Shown piece after piece: positions 1 to 10,559 of a stretch of 64,000 nt of DNA (the stretch's first letter is position 1; every line of letters begins with the position of its first letter). The notes under the pieces were generated by a model, which saw nothing but the letters and a program-made list of their open reading frames with translations, was not told the origin of the DNA and made no database searches. Source of the DNA: QHXQ01 sp963788965 (lineage in GTDB: Bacteria; Acidobacteriota; Blastocatellia; Pyrinomonadales; Pyrinomonadaceae); the NCBI GenBank assembly GCA_963788965.1, contig CAWBIK010000005.1, forward strand, positions 1,364,001 through 1,428,000, given 5' to 3'. Made by a program: the position numbers and the translations under genes.

Positions 1-1
1 C

Positions 2-514
2 GTGTTGCGTAACACGTTCCTGCGCGACTACGTGGCGGCCGAGGGTATGCGTGAACGCTATCTCGGCTTCGGCGATGTCTCGTTCCATTATGTGTCGGGC
101 AGCCCGTGGCAGATGTTCCGTTTGCTGCACAAGTTTCTCATCGAGCAGGGCGGCTTCCCCGAAGGCACGTTCCACATGAAAAGCCTGCGCAAAAATCTGC
201 TCGACCTCAACGGCTTCGTCCGCGACATCAAAAACTTCATCGCCGGCAAGCAGTACACGAAAGAGCAGAAGCTCGAACAAATTTCCGGCCTGTTGAAAAA
301 CTTGCCCGCGCGCAGGTTCACGCTCATCGGCGACTCAGGCGAGCTAGACCCGGAAGTCTTCACGCAACTGCGCGCGGACTATCCCGCACAGGTCGAGAAG
401 ATCGTTATCCGCGATGTCGTCGGCGGTCATAAGAACACACCCGACCGCTTCAAGCACGTTGACGAAGTGATCGACGCACCCGTCGTCGTCCACGGTCAGA
501 CGCAGTTCAAATAA
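2..514 (+). CDS. App1-like phosphatidate phosphatase, C-terminal part (5' cut by window edge)
   Basis: The 170 visible residues match the C-terminal half of the App1/DUF2183 catalytic domain. FHYVSGSPW lies at about residues 28-36 and IGDSGELDPE at about 109-118; both are characteristic of this HAD-related family. Family members hydrolyse phosphatidic acid or similar lipids. The aspartate-rich DxDDT nucleophile motif would lie upstream of the window, so activity cannot be judged here. The reading frame is open at the left edge, so position 2 is not a start codon call. The 150 bp after the stop hold nothing recognisable. Confidence 0.75.
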   Translation: MLRNTFLRDYVAAEGMRERYLGFGDVSFHYVSGSPWQMFRLLHKFLIEQGGFPEGTFHMKSLRKNLLDLNGFVRDIKNFIAGKQYTKEQKLEQISGLLKNLPARRFTLIGDSGELDPEVFTQLRADYPAQVEKIVIRDVVGGHKNTPDRFKHVDEVIDAPVVVHGQTQFK

Positions 515-667
515 AACTGAATGAAGCACGCGGCGCTGAGCGGCACACAACTGCACACGCAGTCGCCGCTTCACCGTCGGATTCTAAAAATGCGTGGTCG
601 CAAAATCCGTCGTCTTCGGGTAACATAAGCGCCGGTATAACACCCCCGACCCTAAAGAGCCGGACAG

Positions 668-1824
668 ATGCCTTTCGCTGCCATCGAAGCGGCCGCCGAC
701 GATATACGCGCCGGCCGCATGGTCATCATCGTTGACGACGAAGACCGCGAGAACGAGGGCGACCTCGCCTGCGCGGCCGAACTTGTCACGCCTGAACTGA
801 TCAACTTCATGGCCACGCACGCGCGCGGCCTCATCTGCATGCCGCTGACGGAAGAACGCTGCGACGAACTGCACCTGACCATGCAGGTCGCCGACAACAC
901 CTCTTTCCTCGGCACGGCCTTTACCGTCTCTATCGAGGCGCGCAAAGGCGTCACGACCGGCATCAGTGCGGCCGACCGCGCGACGACGATCTTAACGGCC
1001 GTCGATCCGAAAACCCGCCCGCAAGACCTCGCGCGCCCCGGTCACATCTTCCCCTTGCGCGCGCGCAAAGGCGGCGTGCTTGTCCGGCCCGGTCAGACCG
1101 AAGCGATTGTCGATCTCGCGCGCATCGCCGGGCTGTATCCGGCGGCGTCATCTGCGAGATCATGAACGCGGACGGCACGATGGCGAGGTTGCCGGAGTTG
1201 CAAAAGTTCGCGCAAGCCCACGACCTCAAGGTCATCTCGGTCGCCGATCTTGTCCGCTATCGCATCCGCAAAGAGATGCTCGTGCGCCGCGCGGTCGAGA
1301 CGGACGTGCCGACCATCTATGGTCGCTTCCGCGCCATCGCCTACGAGAATGTCGTTAACGGCGAAGTGCATCTCGCGCTCGCCATGGGCGACGTGACCAC
1401 GCCCGAACCTGTGCTCGTGCGCGTCCACACGGAGAACGTGACGGGCGACGTGTTCGGGTCGCTCTTAGACGACACGGGTTTCCAGTTGCAAACGGCGTTG
1501 GAGAAGATCGCGGCGGCGGGGCGCGGCGTGGTGCTCTACCTCAAGCAACGCGAGCATGGACTTGATCTGATCCACCAGTTGCGCACCTACGCCGCCATGC
1601 GCGAGCGCACGCTCTCCTTTGAAGAAGCGAGCGTCGAAACCGGCTACGGTGCGAACCGCGATTATGGTGTCGGCGCGCAAATCCTGCACGACTTGGGCCT
1701 GCGTCGCATCCTGCTCTTGACGAATCATCCCCCCAAAGTAGCGGCGCTCGAAGGCTTCGCGCTCGAAGTGGTCGGCAACGTGCCGCTCGGCGAACCGGCG
1801 AAAGAAATGCTGAAGATGGAATGA
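668..1824 (+). CDS. ribBA: RibBA-like: 3,4-dihydroxy-2-butanone 4-phosphate synthase fused to a degenerate GTP cyclohydrolase II domain (frameshifted)
   Basis: The N-terminal half (668 to about 1144) is a good RibB, which makes the four-carbon unit of riboflavin from ribulose 5-phosphate. It shows DDEDRENEGD at residues 23-32 and RPGHIFPL with His126. The C-terminal half (from about 1150) has the RibA fold. The frame changes at about 1144, where GLYPA should continue into GVICEIMN; one missing G explains it. In the RibA half the zinc site is absent: the family's HSECLTGD...RCDCG is HTENVTGD...LDDTG here, so all three cysteines are lost. The EGRxIG catalytic arginine motif is replaced by REHGLDL. 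The protein therefore probably supplies only RibB activity and GTP cyclohydrolase II must lie elsewhere. No FMN riboswitch is visible upstream. Confidence 0.85.
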
Positions 1825-1835
1825 TGGCTGATGAA

Positions 1836-1880
1836 TCAGTAAGCAACGATCTATCGTTCATCATTCATCATTCATCCGTC
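1836..1880. repeat. Heptamer-unit intergenic repeat (TTCATCA/TGATGAA family)
   Basis: Between ribBA and tamB the sequence steps in 7-base units: TGATGAA on the left, TTCATCA, TTCATCA, TTCATCC on the right. The two sides can pair as an imperfect hairpin. The same unit family recurs at about 35.14 kb and 45.54 kb. Confidence 0.6.
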
Positions 1881-1952
1881 CGCATTTCTTTCGGCTCTCC
1901 TCAATGTTTTAAGTTCTAGTTAATCGTCCGCAGGGTTTAGGGGCCCGGCTGT

Positions 1953-4900
1953 ATGCCTGTTGACGACAGGGACGAACGATCAGAGGGAACACCGGCAACA
2001 GGTGACGCTGCGCCCGACGCGGACGCGCTTGCGCCGCCGCCTACCTCCGCGCCCGCAGGCGGCGGCGGCGCTACATCACGCGCCGCAACGCGCTCTACGT
2101 CGGCTTGGTCGGCGTCGTCGGTGCGTTCGTGCTGGTGCTCTTGGCCGTCTTCCTGTATCGCACGGGGCGCGTGGACGCGCTCATCGCCGATCAGATCGTC
2201 AGCACGCTCGCGCAGTATGGCATTCGCGCCGAGATCAAAGAGTTCCACACCGCGTTGGGGCCGCGCACGGCCGAGATCAAAGGGCTTGAGCTATACGACG
2301 CGCAGACGGGCGCGCGCCTCGGTCACATCGATACGATCATCGCCACCGTCCGCGTCGAAGACCTCTACGCCTTAAACCTGCGCCGCAACGTCAACCTCGA
2401 AGCACTTGAGATCAGCGGCGTCGAAACGTGGATCACGTTCGACGAACAGGGCCGCTCGAACTTCGGCAACCTGCGCCTGCCGTCAGCCGAACCGAACAAA
2501 CGCATCCTGTTCTCTTATTCGACCGCCCGCGTCAAGGTCGAGAACGCCATCATTCATTACGAGGTGCGGCGTGCTGCGACCGACGAACAGACGGGCGAAC
2601 AAACGCACCACGTCCTGTCGGGCGAGGCGCGCAACCTGCGCGCGACCATCGAACCGGACGATCCGAACGCGCCGGCCGAAAGTTGGATGAACAAGGTCTA
2701 TCTCGCCATGTCGAGTTCGACCTTCACGCTCGACGGCAACAAGGTCGAACCGATTGACATCGAGACGCACCTGCGCGTCAACCAGACGCGCGCCGAGATA
2801 AACGATCTCACACTGCGTTCGCCCGTCGCCGAGTCGCACCTGCAAGGCACGCTTGATGACTGGCGCGCTGGTCGTTATCAACTGCAAGTGCGGTCCACCA
2901 TCGACCTCACGCAAATCTCCGACACGTTCAAGCCCGGCACGCCTCTGCGCGGCGCGGGCGAGTTCAACGGCACGGTCACAGGCGAAGGCACGCATTACAA
3001 GGTCGAGGGCGAGGTTAAATCGGACGGCCTCGCGGCGGGCAACGTGCGCTTGAAGGGCTTGCAGTTGACGGCCAATGCCACGGGCGATGGCGTTGAGCAA
3101 TACAACGCGCAAGGCCGCGCCGTCGCCGAGATGCTGACGGCGGGCAGCTTCAATCTTAGCCTCGTCCAACTGCACGGCGGCGTCATGGGCACGGGCACGG
3201 ACTTTCGTTTCTTAGGCGAACTGCGCGCCGCCGCTGTCAGGCGCAAAGAGACGAGCATCGCCAGCTTGATGCTCGCCGACGCTGTGGCGGAAGTGCGCGA
3301 CGGGCAAGTGAGCGGCACGGCCTCGCGTGCGACCGCCGCGACCGTCACGCTCGGTAAGACGCGCGTGAACGGCGCACAGGCGCAGGGCATACGCTTCAGC
3401 GCGACGGACAAAGATCATTTCAAGGCCAACGTAGCAAGCGTCTCGACCGGCGCGATCACGGACGAGGACACGCGCCTCAACGGCTTGACGGCGCGCGACG
3501 TGATCGTGAACGGCAACGGGCCTGTCACCAACGTCACGACGAACGACGCGCGCATCGCCGGGGGCACGTTCGCGGGCGCACAACTCGGCAGCATCAACGT
3601 TGCGGGCGTGCGCCTTGCGCTCTACGACGGCGGGCGGGTCGAAGGCTCTACGAGCGACATCAACATCGGCACGGTCGCCTTCACGACGAGCCGCACAGGC
3701 AAAGGCGGTCTGCCCGGTCGCGTCGAGCAAGTCAAACTCGCGCGCCCGGTCTTCGTGCTTGAACCGTCGGATCGTTATCGCGTCACGGCCGATCTCAGTC
3801 TCGGCGGCGGCGTCATCGGCGACTTCCAACTCGGCGCGGCGCGCGGCGCGCTCGTCGCCACCAACTCGGAAGTACAGTTGAGCAACTTCACCGCCGAAGC
3901 TTTGGGCGGACGCGCGCAGGGCAACGCCGTGATCAGCAAAGGGCGCGGCGCGTCGCGCATCAACGCGAACTTCGAGGGCTTGGACATCGGCGGTCTGCTC
4001 GCCGTCTTAACGGGTCGCGCCGTGCCCGTGACGGGCGCGACGACGGGCACAATCGATCTGCGCTTTCCGGGCACGGACGTAGAACTTGCCAGCGGCAGTT
4101 TGAACGCGCAACTACGCGGCGAAACCGGCGACGAGACGAACGGGCGCACGCCCGTCACGGGCGAGTTGACGTTGACGGCCGAGCGCGGCAACTTCCAAGT
4201 CAGCCGCGCCGATTTGCACGCGGGCGCGTCCGACTTCAGCGCCACAGGCCAGTTCTCCTTCGAGGGCGATTCGAACTTACAAGTGCGGCTCGCTTCCGCC
4301 GACGCGGGCGAACTACAGCGCGTGCTCGTCTCGTCAGGACTTGTGCCGTCGCTCGAAGAGAAGTTGTCCGACTACGGCATCAGTCTCGCGGGCAACCTTG
4401 ACTTCAACGGCACGGTGCGCGGTCGCTTGGATGATCCGCTCGTCAACGGTCAAGCTAAACTCGGTTCGCTCGTCGTCAACGGGCGCGACCTCGGCACGCT
4501 GTCCGCTTCGATTGCCTCGGACGCGACCGCGACACGCATCGCCGACGGGCGCTTGACGCAACGCGACGGCGGCAACGCGCAGTTTGCCCTCGACATCCCG
4601 CGCACGGGCGAGAACAACATCGCGCTCGACGCCACGCTCGACCGCGTGGACATCGGCAACCTGCTCGCCGCGTTGCCCACCGCGCAGAAGAACGACGTTA
4701 CAAATCAACTCGCAGCCGCCGGCCCGACTTCGGGGCGCGTGCAAGTGACGGGTCTGCCGGGCGCGCTCAACGGCAGCGCGGACCTGCGCGCCGGCCCCGG
4801 TCAGATTCGCAACGAACCGTTTGACGAGATCGCTTTGAAGGCCACCTTCAGCGGCCAAACCATCAACCTCGAAAACTTGAACGCGCGTTTTCGCGGCGGC

Positions 4901-6910
4901 ACGCTCACCGCCACCGGCAACGTTGACATCGAGCGGAAACGTTTCGACCTGCGCACGCAAGGGCAGAACGTCAAACTCGATCTGCTCACAAGTCTGTTCG
5001 GTGCGGCTGCGCCGAACGTCGCGGGCACGGCCGATTTCACCGCCACGGCACAGGGCGATTTCGATGACCCGCGCAGTTACAAGATCGATCTCAACGGCAC
5101 GGGGCGCGACGTGACGATCAACGGGCAAGCGGCCGGCGCGCTCACACTCGTCGGGCGCACCGAAGGCGAGAAGTTCAACTTGCAACTGACGACGGGCATC
5201 TTGGGGCAACCGCAGGTCATCGCCGCGACGATTGATCTGAGTAAAGAAGAACTGCCCGCGACGATCACGACGACGTTAACAAACGTCGATCTCACACAAC
5301 TCTTCGCCACGCTCATGCCCGGCTCGGACGTGAAAGTAACGGGGCATGCTACCGGCACGTTGAACGCCGAGGGCAACCTCTTCGGCGACGAAGGCTTCAG
5401 CATCGCGGGCTTGCGCGGCACGGCACGCTTCAGCCAGTTGACCGTCTCGGTGCAGGACGTGCAACTGTCGGCCGTCGATCCATTGCTGGTCCAATTCACG
5501 CCCAACGAGATCACATTTGATCGCACGCAGTTTGTCGGCCCCGGCACGAACGTCGTCTTCGGCGGCACGGCCGCGCTCGGCGAAGGTGGCCGCCAGAACT
5601 TTACTGTGGACGGCGATCTGAACCTGCGCGTCTTGAACGGGCTATCGCGCAACATCTTCCTCGCGGGCGCGGCGAAGGTAAGCGTGCGCGTCAGCAACAC
5701 GTTTGCCGATCCGCACATCACGGGCACGGCGGCGGTCGCGGGCGCAACCTTCTCGATGTTGATCGCGGACGAACGTTTGACCGTCTCTCAGATCAACGGC
5801 GACGTGCGCTTTACGGCCGAGCGCGCGCAGATCGACTCGCTGACGGGCAGGCTTGGCGGCGGCACGATCTCTGTGACGGGCGGCGCGGCGCTCGCCGGTT
5901 TCTCGCTCGCGCAGTTTCGTTTGAGCGTGCGCGGCGAACAGATCACCGTGCCGTTCCCGCAAGACTTCCGTTCGACTGCGGACGCAGACCTCGTTGTGCA
6001 GGGCAACTTGCAGACGCAACTGATCCGCGGCACGGTCAACCTACGCCGCGCCGAGTACACCGAAGACATCGAACTCGCCAATCTGATCAATCGCCGGCCT
6101 GAGACGACCATCAGCGAAGGCGGCGGCGAAAGCATGCTCGGCGCGAACACGCAACTCGATCTCACGGTCGAGGGGCGCGACGCGCTCGTCGTGCGCAACA
6201 ACATCGCGGACATGGTCGGCTCGGTCGCGTTGCAGATACGCGGCACGTTGGACGACCCCATTATCGGCGGGCGCGTCACCGCGACGCGCGGCACGTTGAG
6301 CTTCCGCAACGACCGTTATGAACTGACGCGCGCCTTCATCGATCTGCCCGCGCGCCGCGACGCCGATCCGATCTTGAGCATTCAAGCCGAGTCCGAGATC
6401 AAAGGCTATCGCGTGATCGTGAATCTGTCGGGGCCGCTTTCGTCGCCGTCGGCGGCCGTGCGCTCCGAACCGGCGCTGCCGCAGGCCGACGTGGTTGCGC
6501 TCGTCACGACCGGCAACCTGTCGGGCGGCGACACGGGCACGTCCACGCTCGCGCAGACAGGCTTGGGCACGGCGACAAGTTTATTGACCGACGCGATCAT
6601 CAATGCGCCCGTGCAACGTGCGACCGACAAGCTGTTTGGTCTAAACCGCTTCGAGATCGATCCGCTGATCGCGGGGCGCGGCGGCGCGAGTCCGACGGCG
6701 CGACTCACCGTCGGGCGGCAGATCAACCGCAACCTGACGCTCACTTATTCGACCAACGTGACGACCGAACAGAACCAAGTGGTCGCGCTCGAATATCGAC
6801 TGTCGGACCGGCTCTCCTTCGTCGCGCAGTATCAACAGGGCGCGGTCAACACGTTGCGGACGCAGAACAACAATTTCAGTTTTGAGATCAGGTTCAGAAA
6901 GAGATTCTGA
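1953..6910 (+). CDS. tamB: TamB/DUF490-family inner-membrane translocation and assembly protein (frameshift near the start)
   Basis: A protein of about 1650 residues. A basic segment (RRRRRYITRR) is followed by one transmembrane helix (VGVVGAFVLVLLAVFLY) and then more than 1500 residues of periplasmic beta-rich repeats. A C-terminal DUF490 domain ends in FRKRF. TamB-like proteins bridge the inner and outer membranes and help lipid transfer or insertion of outer-membrane proteins with an Omp85 partner, and an Omp85 gene follows 40 bp downstream. No start codon lies upstream of a TTG at 2105 in the main frame. The ATG at 1953 in another frame opens a plausible Pro/Ala-rich cytoplasmic tail that would join the basic segment if one base were missing in the GGC run near 2060-2072. 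I therefore place the start at 1953; the 2105 TTG would cut into the membrane helix. Confidence 0.85.
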
Positions 6911-6911
6911 C

Positions 6912-6946
6912 AACAGTGATCAGTAGTCAGCAGTCAGTAGTCAGTA
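6912..6946. repeat. Heptamer tandem repeat (CAGTAGT family)
   Basis: Five consecutive 7-base units (CAGTGAT, CAGTAGT, CAGCAGT, CAGTAGT, CAGTAGG) fill the 40 bp between tamB and the BamA-like gene. They are arranged as direct repeats only, without an inverted arm. Confidence 0.6.
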
Positions 6947-6950
6947 GGGT

Positions 6951-9900
6951 TTGCTCTTGAGTCGTCATTGGGGTTGCATCGTTGTTGCTTTGTTAATCGT
7001 CGCGTGCGGCGCGCGCGTGCTTGGTGCGTCTGTGCCTGACCTGAGCCGTTATGAAGGGCAGACGGTGGCGGGCGTCGAGGTGGTGCTCGAAGGCGTGCCG
7101 CGTGATGCGCGCACCGAGGGCGAGTTGACGGCGCTCGTGACCATCGCGCCGAACACGCGCTTTGCGGCTGTGCGCGTGCGCGAGTCTTTGCAGGCGTTGT
7201 TTGATTCGGGGCGCGTGGCGAACGCGCGGGTCGAAGCGGTGGCCGCGGGCGCGGGCGGGATCAGGCTGCGCTTCATCGTGCGCCCGGCGGTGCGCGTCGC
7301 TGACGTGGTGTTGAGCGTGACAGGTGCGCCTGCCGATAGCCCTGTCTCGACGGACGAGTTGCGCGCGCGCCTTAATCTGCTTGAGCCGGGCGCGCGCGTC
7401 TCCGAGCATGCCTTGCGCAGTAACGCCGATCTGCTTCAGACCTATTTGCGCGACCGCGGTTTCTATCAAGCCGATGTGAGCTACGAGCAGCAGATCGACG
7501 CGGACGGCATGCGCGCCACCATCACATACAACATCGCACTAGGCACGCAAGCGCACGTCGAAGCCTTCAACATCGACATCACGGGCTTTGATGCGGCCGA
7601 CATGGCGCGGCTGCGCCCGACCTTGAAGTTGCAACCTAACGGCGCGTTCACGCGCACCGCGCTTGGCGAGGACATAGGGCGCATCCGGCAGGCGATCATC
7701 GCTAAGGGTTATCTCGCGCCGCAGTTGAACGAGCCGAAGGTTGTCCGCGACACGGCGCGCGACACGATCAGGATCGATCTCAAGGGCGCAATCGGCCCGC
7801 GCGTCAACGTCACGGTCGCGGGCTACGAGATCGGCGACAAGACCGCGCGCGAGCTTCTGCCCGTCAAACGCGAGGGCAGCATCGACGAGTCGGCCATCGA
7901 AGAGGGCCTGCGCCGGCTACGCAATCGCCTGCAAGAAGACGGCTACTTCTTCGCCGACGTGACCACGAATTGTTCGGTCACGCCTTCGCTCAACACCACC
8001 GACGCGCCCGGTTCGACGGTGACGACAACACCGCCCGCGCCCGGGCCGACACCCGCCACGCCCGCGCTGCCAAGTAACGCGACGCAACCTGTCGCCACGC
8101 CGAGCGCCGACAAGAACGCGGGGCTGGTGCAGACCGACATCACCGGCGCGCTCGGCCCGCAAGGCGGGTTGAACGACCCGGCCAGCACGTGCGCGCTGCT
8201 CAGTCCCGAACAGTTGAGCGGGCGCACGGTTGATATAACTTACACGGTCGAGCGCGGGCGGCGCTTCCGCCTGACCGACATCCGCATCATCAATGCCGAC
8301 ACGGGCGGCCCGGCGCAATTAACTTACGACGACCTTGCGGACGATCTGCGCTCCGAAACGTCCGGCCTCTTGAGCATCCTGCCCTTCATAGGCAAAGCGG
8401 GGCGCGGTTACACGAGCCTCGACATTCTCAATCAGGACAGAAACACTGTGCGGGCGCGCTATCGTGATCTAGGCTACCGGCGCGCAGAGGTCGAAGTGCG
8501 GCAAGGCGTCGCGCTCGATAGCGAAGATTTGATCGTCACGTTCGCCGTCACCGAAGGGCCGCTCACGCGCGTTGCGGGTGTGGACGTGCGCGGCAACCAG
8601 ATTTACACGGCTGAACAGTTGCGCGACGAGCCGTGCCGGGCCGCCTCGTTGCGCGGTGAAGCCTGCACGATCATCGATGCGCCCTACGCGCGCACGCTCG
8701 CGCGCAACGACGCCGACCGCATACGCAATCTCTACGCGCGCCACGGCTATGCCGATGCAGACGTGCGCGTCGATGTCGTTGAGTTGCCGAAGACCGCGAG
8801 CGGCGACGAACAGGTGCGGCTCGTCTATAACGTGACCGAAGGCGACAAGGTCTTTATCAATCGCATCATCATCAACGGCAACGAGGGCACAACGCCCGAC
8901 GTGCGGATGTACACCAAGCCGAAGGCGATCCGCGAAGCCATCCCCTTGCGCCCCGGCGAAGTCTTGCGCGCCGACGATGTGGTCGAGAGCGAGCGCATAC
9001 TTTATGAAACGAACGCCTTTCGTCAGGTCATCATTCGCACGCAACCGGCCGGCGAGAATGCTTCCGGCTTTCGCCTAAGCGACGTGATCATCGACGTGGA
9101 GGAGTTGAAGCCGCGCCGGCAGGATTTCATCTTCGGCTTCTCGACCGACGGCGGCCCGCTCGGCGGTTACGAGTTGCAGAACAGCAACCTGCGCGGGCTG
9201 TTGCAACAGGGCGCGCTGCGCTTTCGCGCCAACCGCATACACCAACTGCTGCGCTTCGAGTTCTTCGACCCGCGCTTTCGCTCTTACAGCAAAGCCAAGT
9301 TCTCGCCGCTGACGGCTTCGATTCAATATTCGCGCGACGTGAGCGTGACGCGCTTCTTCCGCTCGACGATTGATCGCGGCAGCTTCGGCATCGTCCAGCG
9401 CCTCGACGAAAAGGGCAACCCGATCCTCGTCGAATGCGTGCTGCCCGAAGCGCAGTGCGAACGGCAGGGCGAACCGACGATCAACCGTCTGACCTTCAAC
9501 ATCGAATCGCAGCGCGTCTTAAATGCGCGCGCGCGCACCATCTTGTTCGTTCGTTACAACTACGAGGACGTGCGCCTCTTCAACACCGGCAGCTTGCTCG
9601 TTGCGCCCATTCTGCAACCCGACAAGGCCGTGCGCCTGTCGCGCTTCGGCGCAACCATCACGCGCGACACACGCGACCGCCAGTTCGACCCGACGCGCGG
9701 CGAATACTTGACGACCGATTACGCGCTCGCCCTGCGGCAACTCGGCGGCAATCTATCGTTCGGCAAACTGCTGCTCACTTATCGTCGTTACTACCGGCTC
9801 GGCGGCGGCGACGATAAAACGCGCACGCGCACGCCCGCACTCTTCGAGCGCAAGAACGAACCGACCGGCATACGCGGCACGGTCTTCGCGGGCGGCATCA

Positions 9901-10526
9901 CGCTCGGCCTCGCCAACCTCTTCAACCCGCGCGACCGCGACGGCGTGCCCGGCATCAGCGACGTAGATCGCACGCTGCCGATCAGCGAACGCTTCTTCTC
10001 CGGCGGTTCGACCACTTTGCGCGGCTTCGACTTTGAAGGAGCGGGCCCACGCCGCGTCATCTGTCCCGGCACGGAAACAACCGACACCGTGACGAACCTG
10101 ACCAACTGCATGCCGGGCGTCTTTCGCAATCAGGAAGGCGAACAGGTCAGGCTCAATCCGTTCAGCGTGCCCGTCGGCGGCAACGCCCTTGCGGTCGTCA
10201 ACCTCGAAGCACGCGTGCCGCTGACGCGCACTTTTCAGGTCGTGCCCTTCTACGACGGCGGCAACGTCTTTCGCCAGATCGGCGACATCTTCAAGCGGCG
10301 TCAACCGCAGCCCGGCGACACACTTGCCGACCGCAACCTGCGTGCCCAATGGACGCACACCGTCGGCTTAGGCTTGCGCTTGCGCACGCCCTTCGGCCCG
10401 CTCGCGGTGGATTATGCATTCTTGCTCAGCCCGCCGACCTTCGAGATTCCGCAGTTTCAGGGGCCGCCCGCCACCCTGCGCCTGCCACGCACGCAGGTTC
10501 ATTTCCGCTTCGGGCAAACGTTCTAA
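6951..10526 (+). CDS. BamA/TamA (Omp85) family outer-membrane assembly protein with a Pro/Thr-rich insert
   Basis: 1191 residues. A signal peptide (VVALLIVACGARVLGA) precedes a series of POTRA-like repeats, seen as recurring segments such as LQTYLRDRGFYQADVSY and RYRDLGYRRAEVEV. A 16-strand-type barrel runs from about residue 718 to the end, finishing in VHFRFGQTF with a terminal Phe as usual for the family. Omp85 proteins insert beta-barrels into the outer membrane or pair with TamB. E. coli BamA is about 810 residues; the excess comes from extra POTRAs and a Pro/Thr/Ala-rich segment at about residues 343-403 inside the POTRA array. The start is a TTG at 6951, chosen because it gives a complete signal peptide. 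The tamB-omp85-surA-like order suggests one outer-membrane biogenesis operon. Confidence 0.85.
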   Translation: MLLSRHWGCIVVALLIVACGARVLGASVPDLSRYEGQTVAGVEVVLEGVPRDARTEGELTALVTIAPNTRFAAVRVRESLQALFDSGRVANARVEAVAAGAGGIRLRFIVRPAVRVADVVLSVTGAPADSPVSTDELRARLNLLEPGARVSEHALRSNADLLQTYLRDRGFYQADVSYEQQIDADGMRATITYNIALGTQAHVEAFNIDITGFDAADMARLRPTLKLQPNGAFTRTALGEDIGRIRQAIIAKGYLAPQLNEPKVVRDTARDTIRIDLKGAIGPRVNVTVAGYEIGDKTARELLPVKREGSIDESAIEEGLRRLRNRLQEDGYFFADVTTNCSVTPSLNTTDAPGSTVTTTPPAPGPTPATPALPSNATQPVATPSADKNAGLVQTDITGALGPQGGLNDPASTCALLSPEQLSGRTVDITYTVERGRRFRLTDIRIINADTGGPAQLTYDDLADDLRSETSGLLSILPFIGKAGRGYTSLDILNQDRNTVRARYRDLGYRRAEVEVRQGVALDSEDLIVTFAVTEGPLTRVAGVDVRGNQIYTAEQLRDEPCRAASLRGEACTIIDAPYARTLARNDADRIRNLYARHGYADADVRVDVVELPKTASGDEQVRLVYNVTEGDKVFINRIIINGNEGTTPDVRMYTKPKAIREAIPLRPGEVLRADDVVESERILYETNAFRQVIIRTQPAGENASGFRLSDVIIDVEELKPRRQDFIFGFSTDGGPLGGYELQNSNLRGLLQQGALRFRANRIHQLLRFEFFDPRFRSYSKAKFSPLTASIQYSRDVSVTRFFRSTIDRGSFGIVQRLDEKGNPILVECVLPEAQCERQGEPTINRLTFNIESQRVLNARARTILFVRYNYEDVRLFNTGSLLVAPILQPDKAVRLSRFGATITRDTRDRQFDPTRGEYLTTDYALALRQLGGNLSFGKLLLTYRRYYRLGGGDDKTRTRTPALFERKNEPTGIRGTVFAGGITLGLANLFNPRDRDGVPGISDVDRTLPISERFFSGGSTTLRGFDFEGAGPRRVICPGTETTDTVTNLTNCMPGVFRNQEGEQVRLNPFSVPVGGNALAVVNLEARVPLTRTFQVVPFYDGGNVFRQIGDIFKRRQPQPGDTLADRNLRAQWTHTVGLGLRLRTPFGPLAVDYAFLLSPPTFEIPQFQGPPATLRLPRTQVHFRFGQTF

Positions 10527-10559
10527 GCAACGGCGCAGATTAGAGACACAACAGGCAAG

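Noticed and set aside
515..667. FMN riboswitch before ribBA
   Set aside because: The conserved stems and loops of the RFN element are not visible in the 150 bp leader.
1144..1144. Programmed frameshift in ribBA
   Set aside because: No slippery heptamer with downstream structure is evident, and similar breaks occur in eight other places in unrelated genes.
2483..5209. Long minus-strand frames antisense to tamB
   Set aside because: Arg/Ala/Val-rich antisense shadows typical of high-GC coding DNA.
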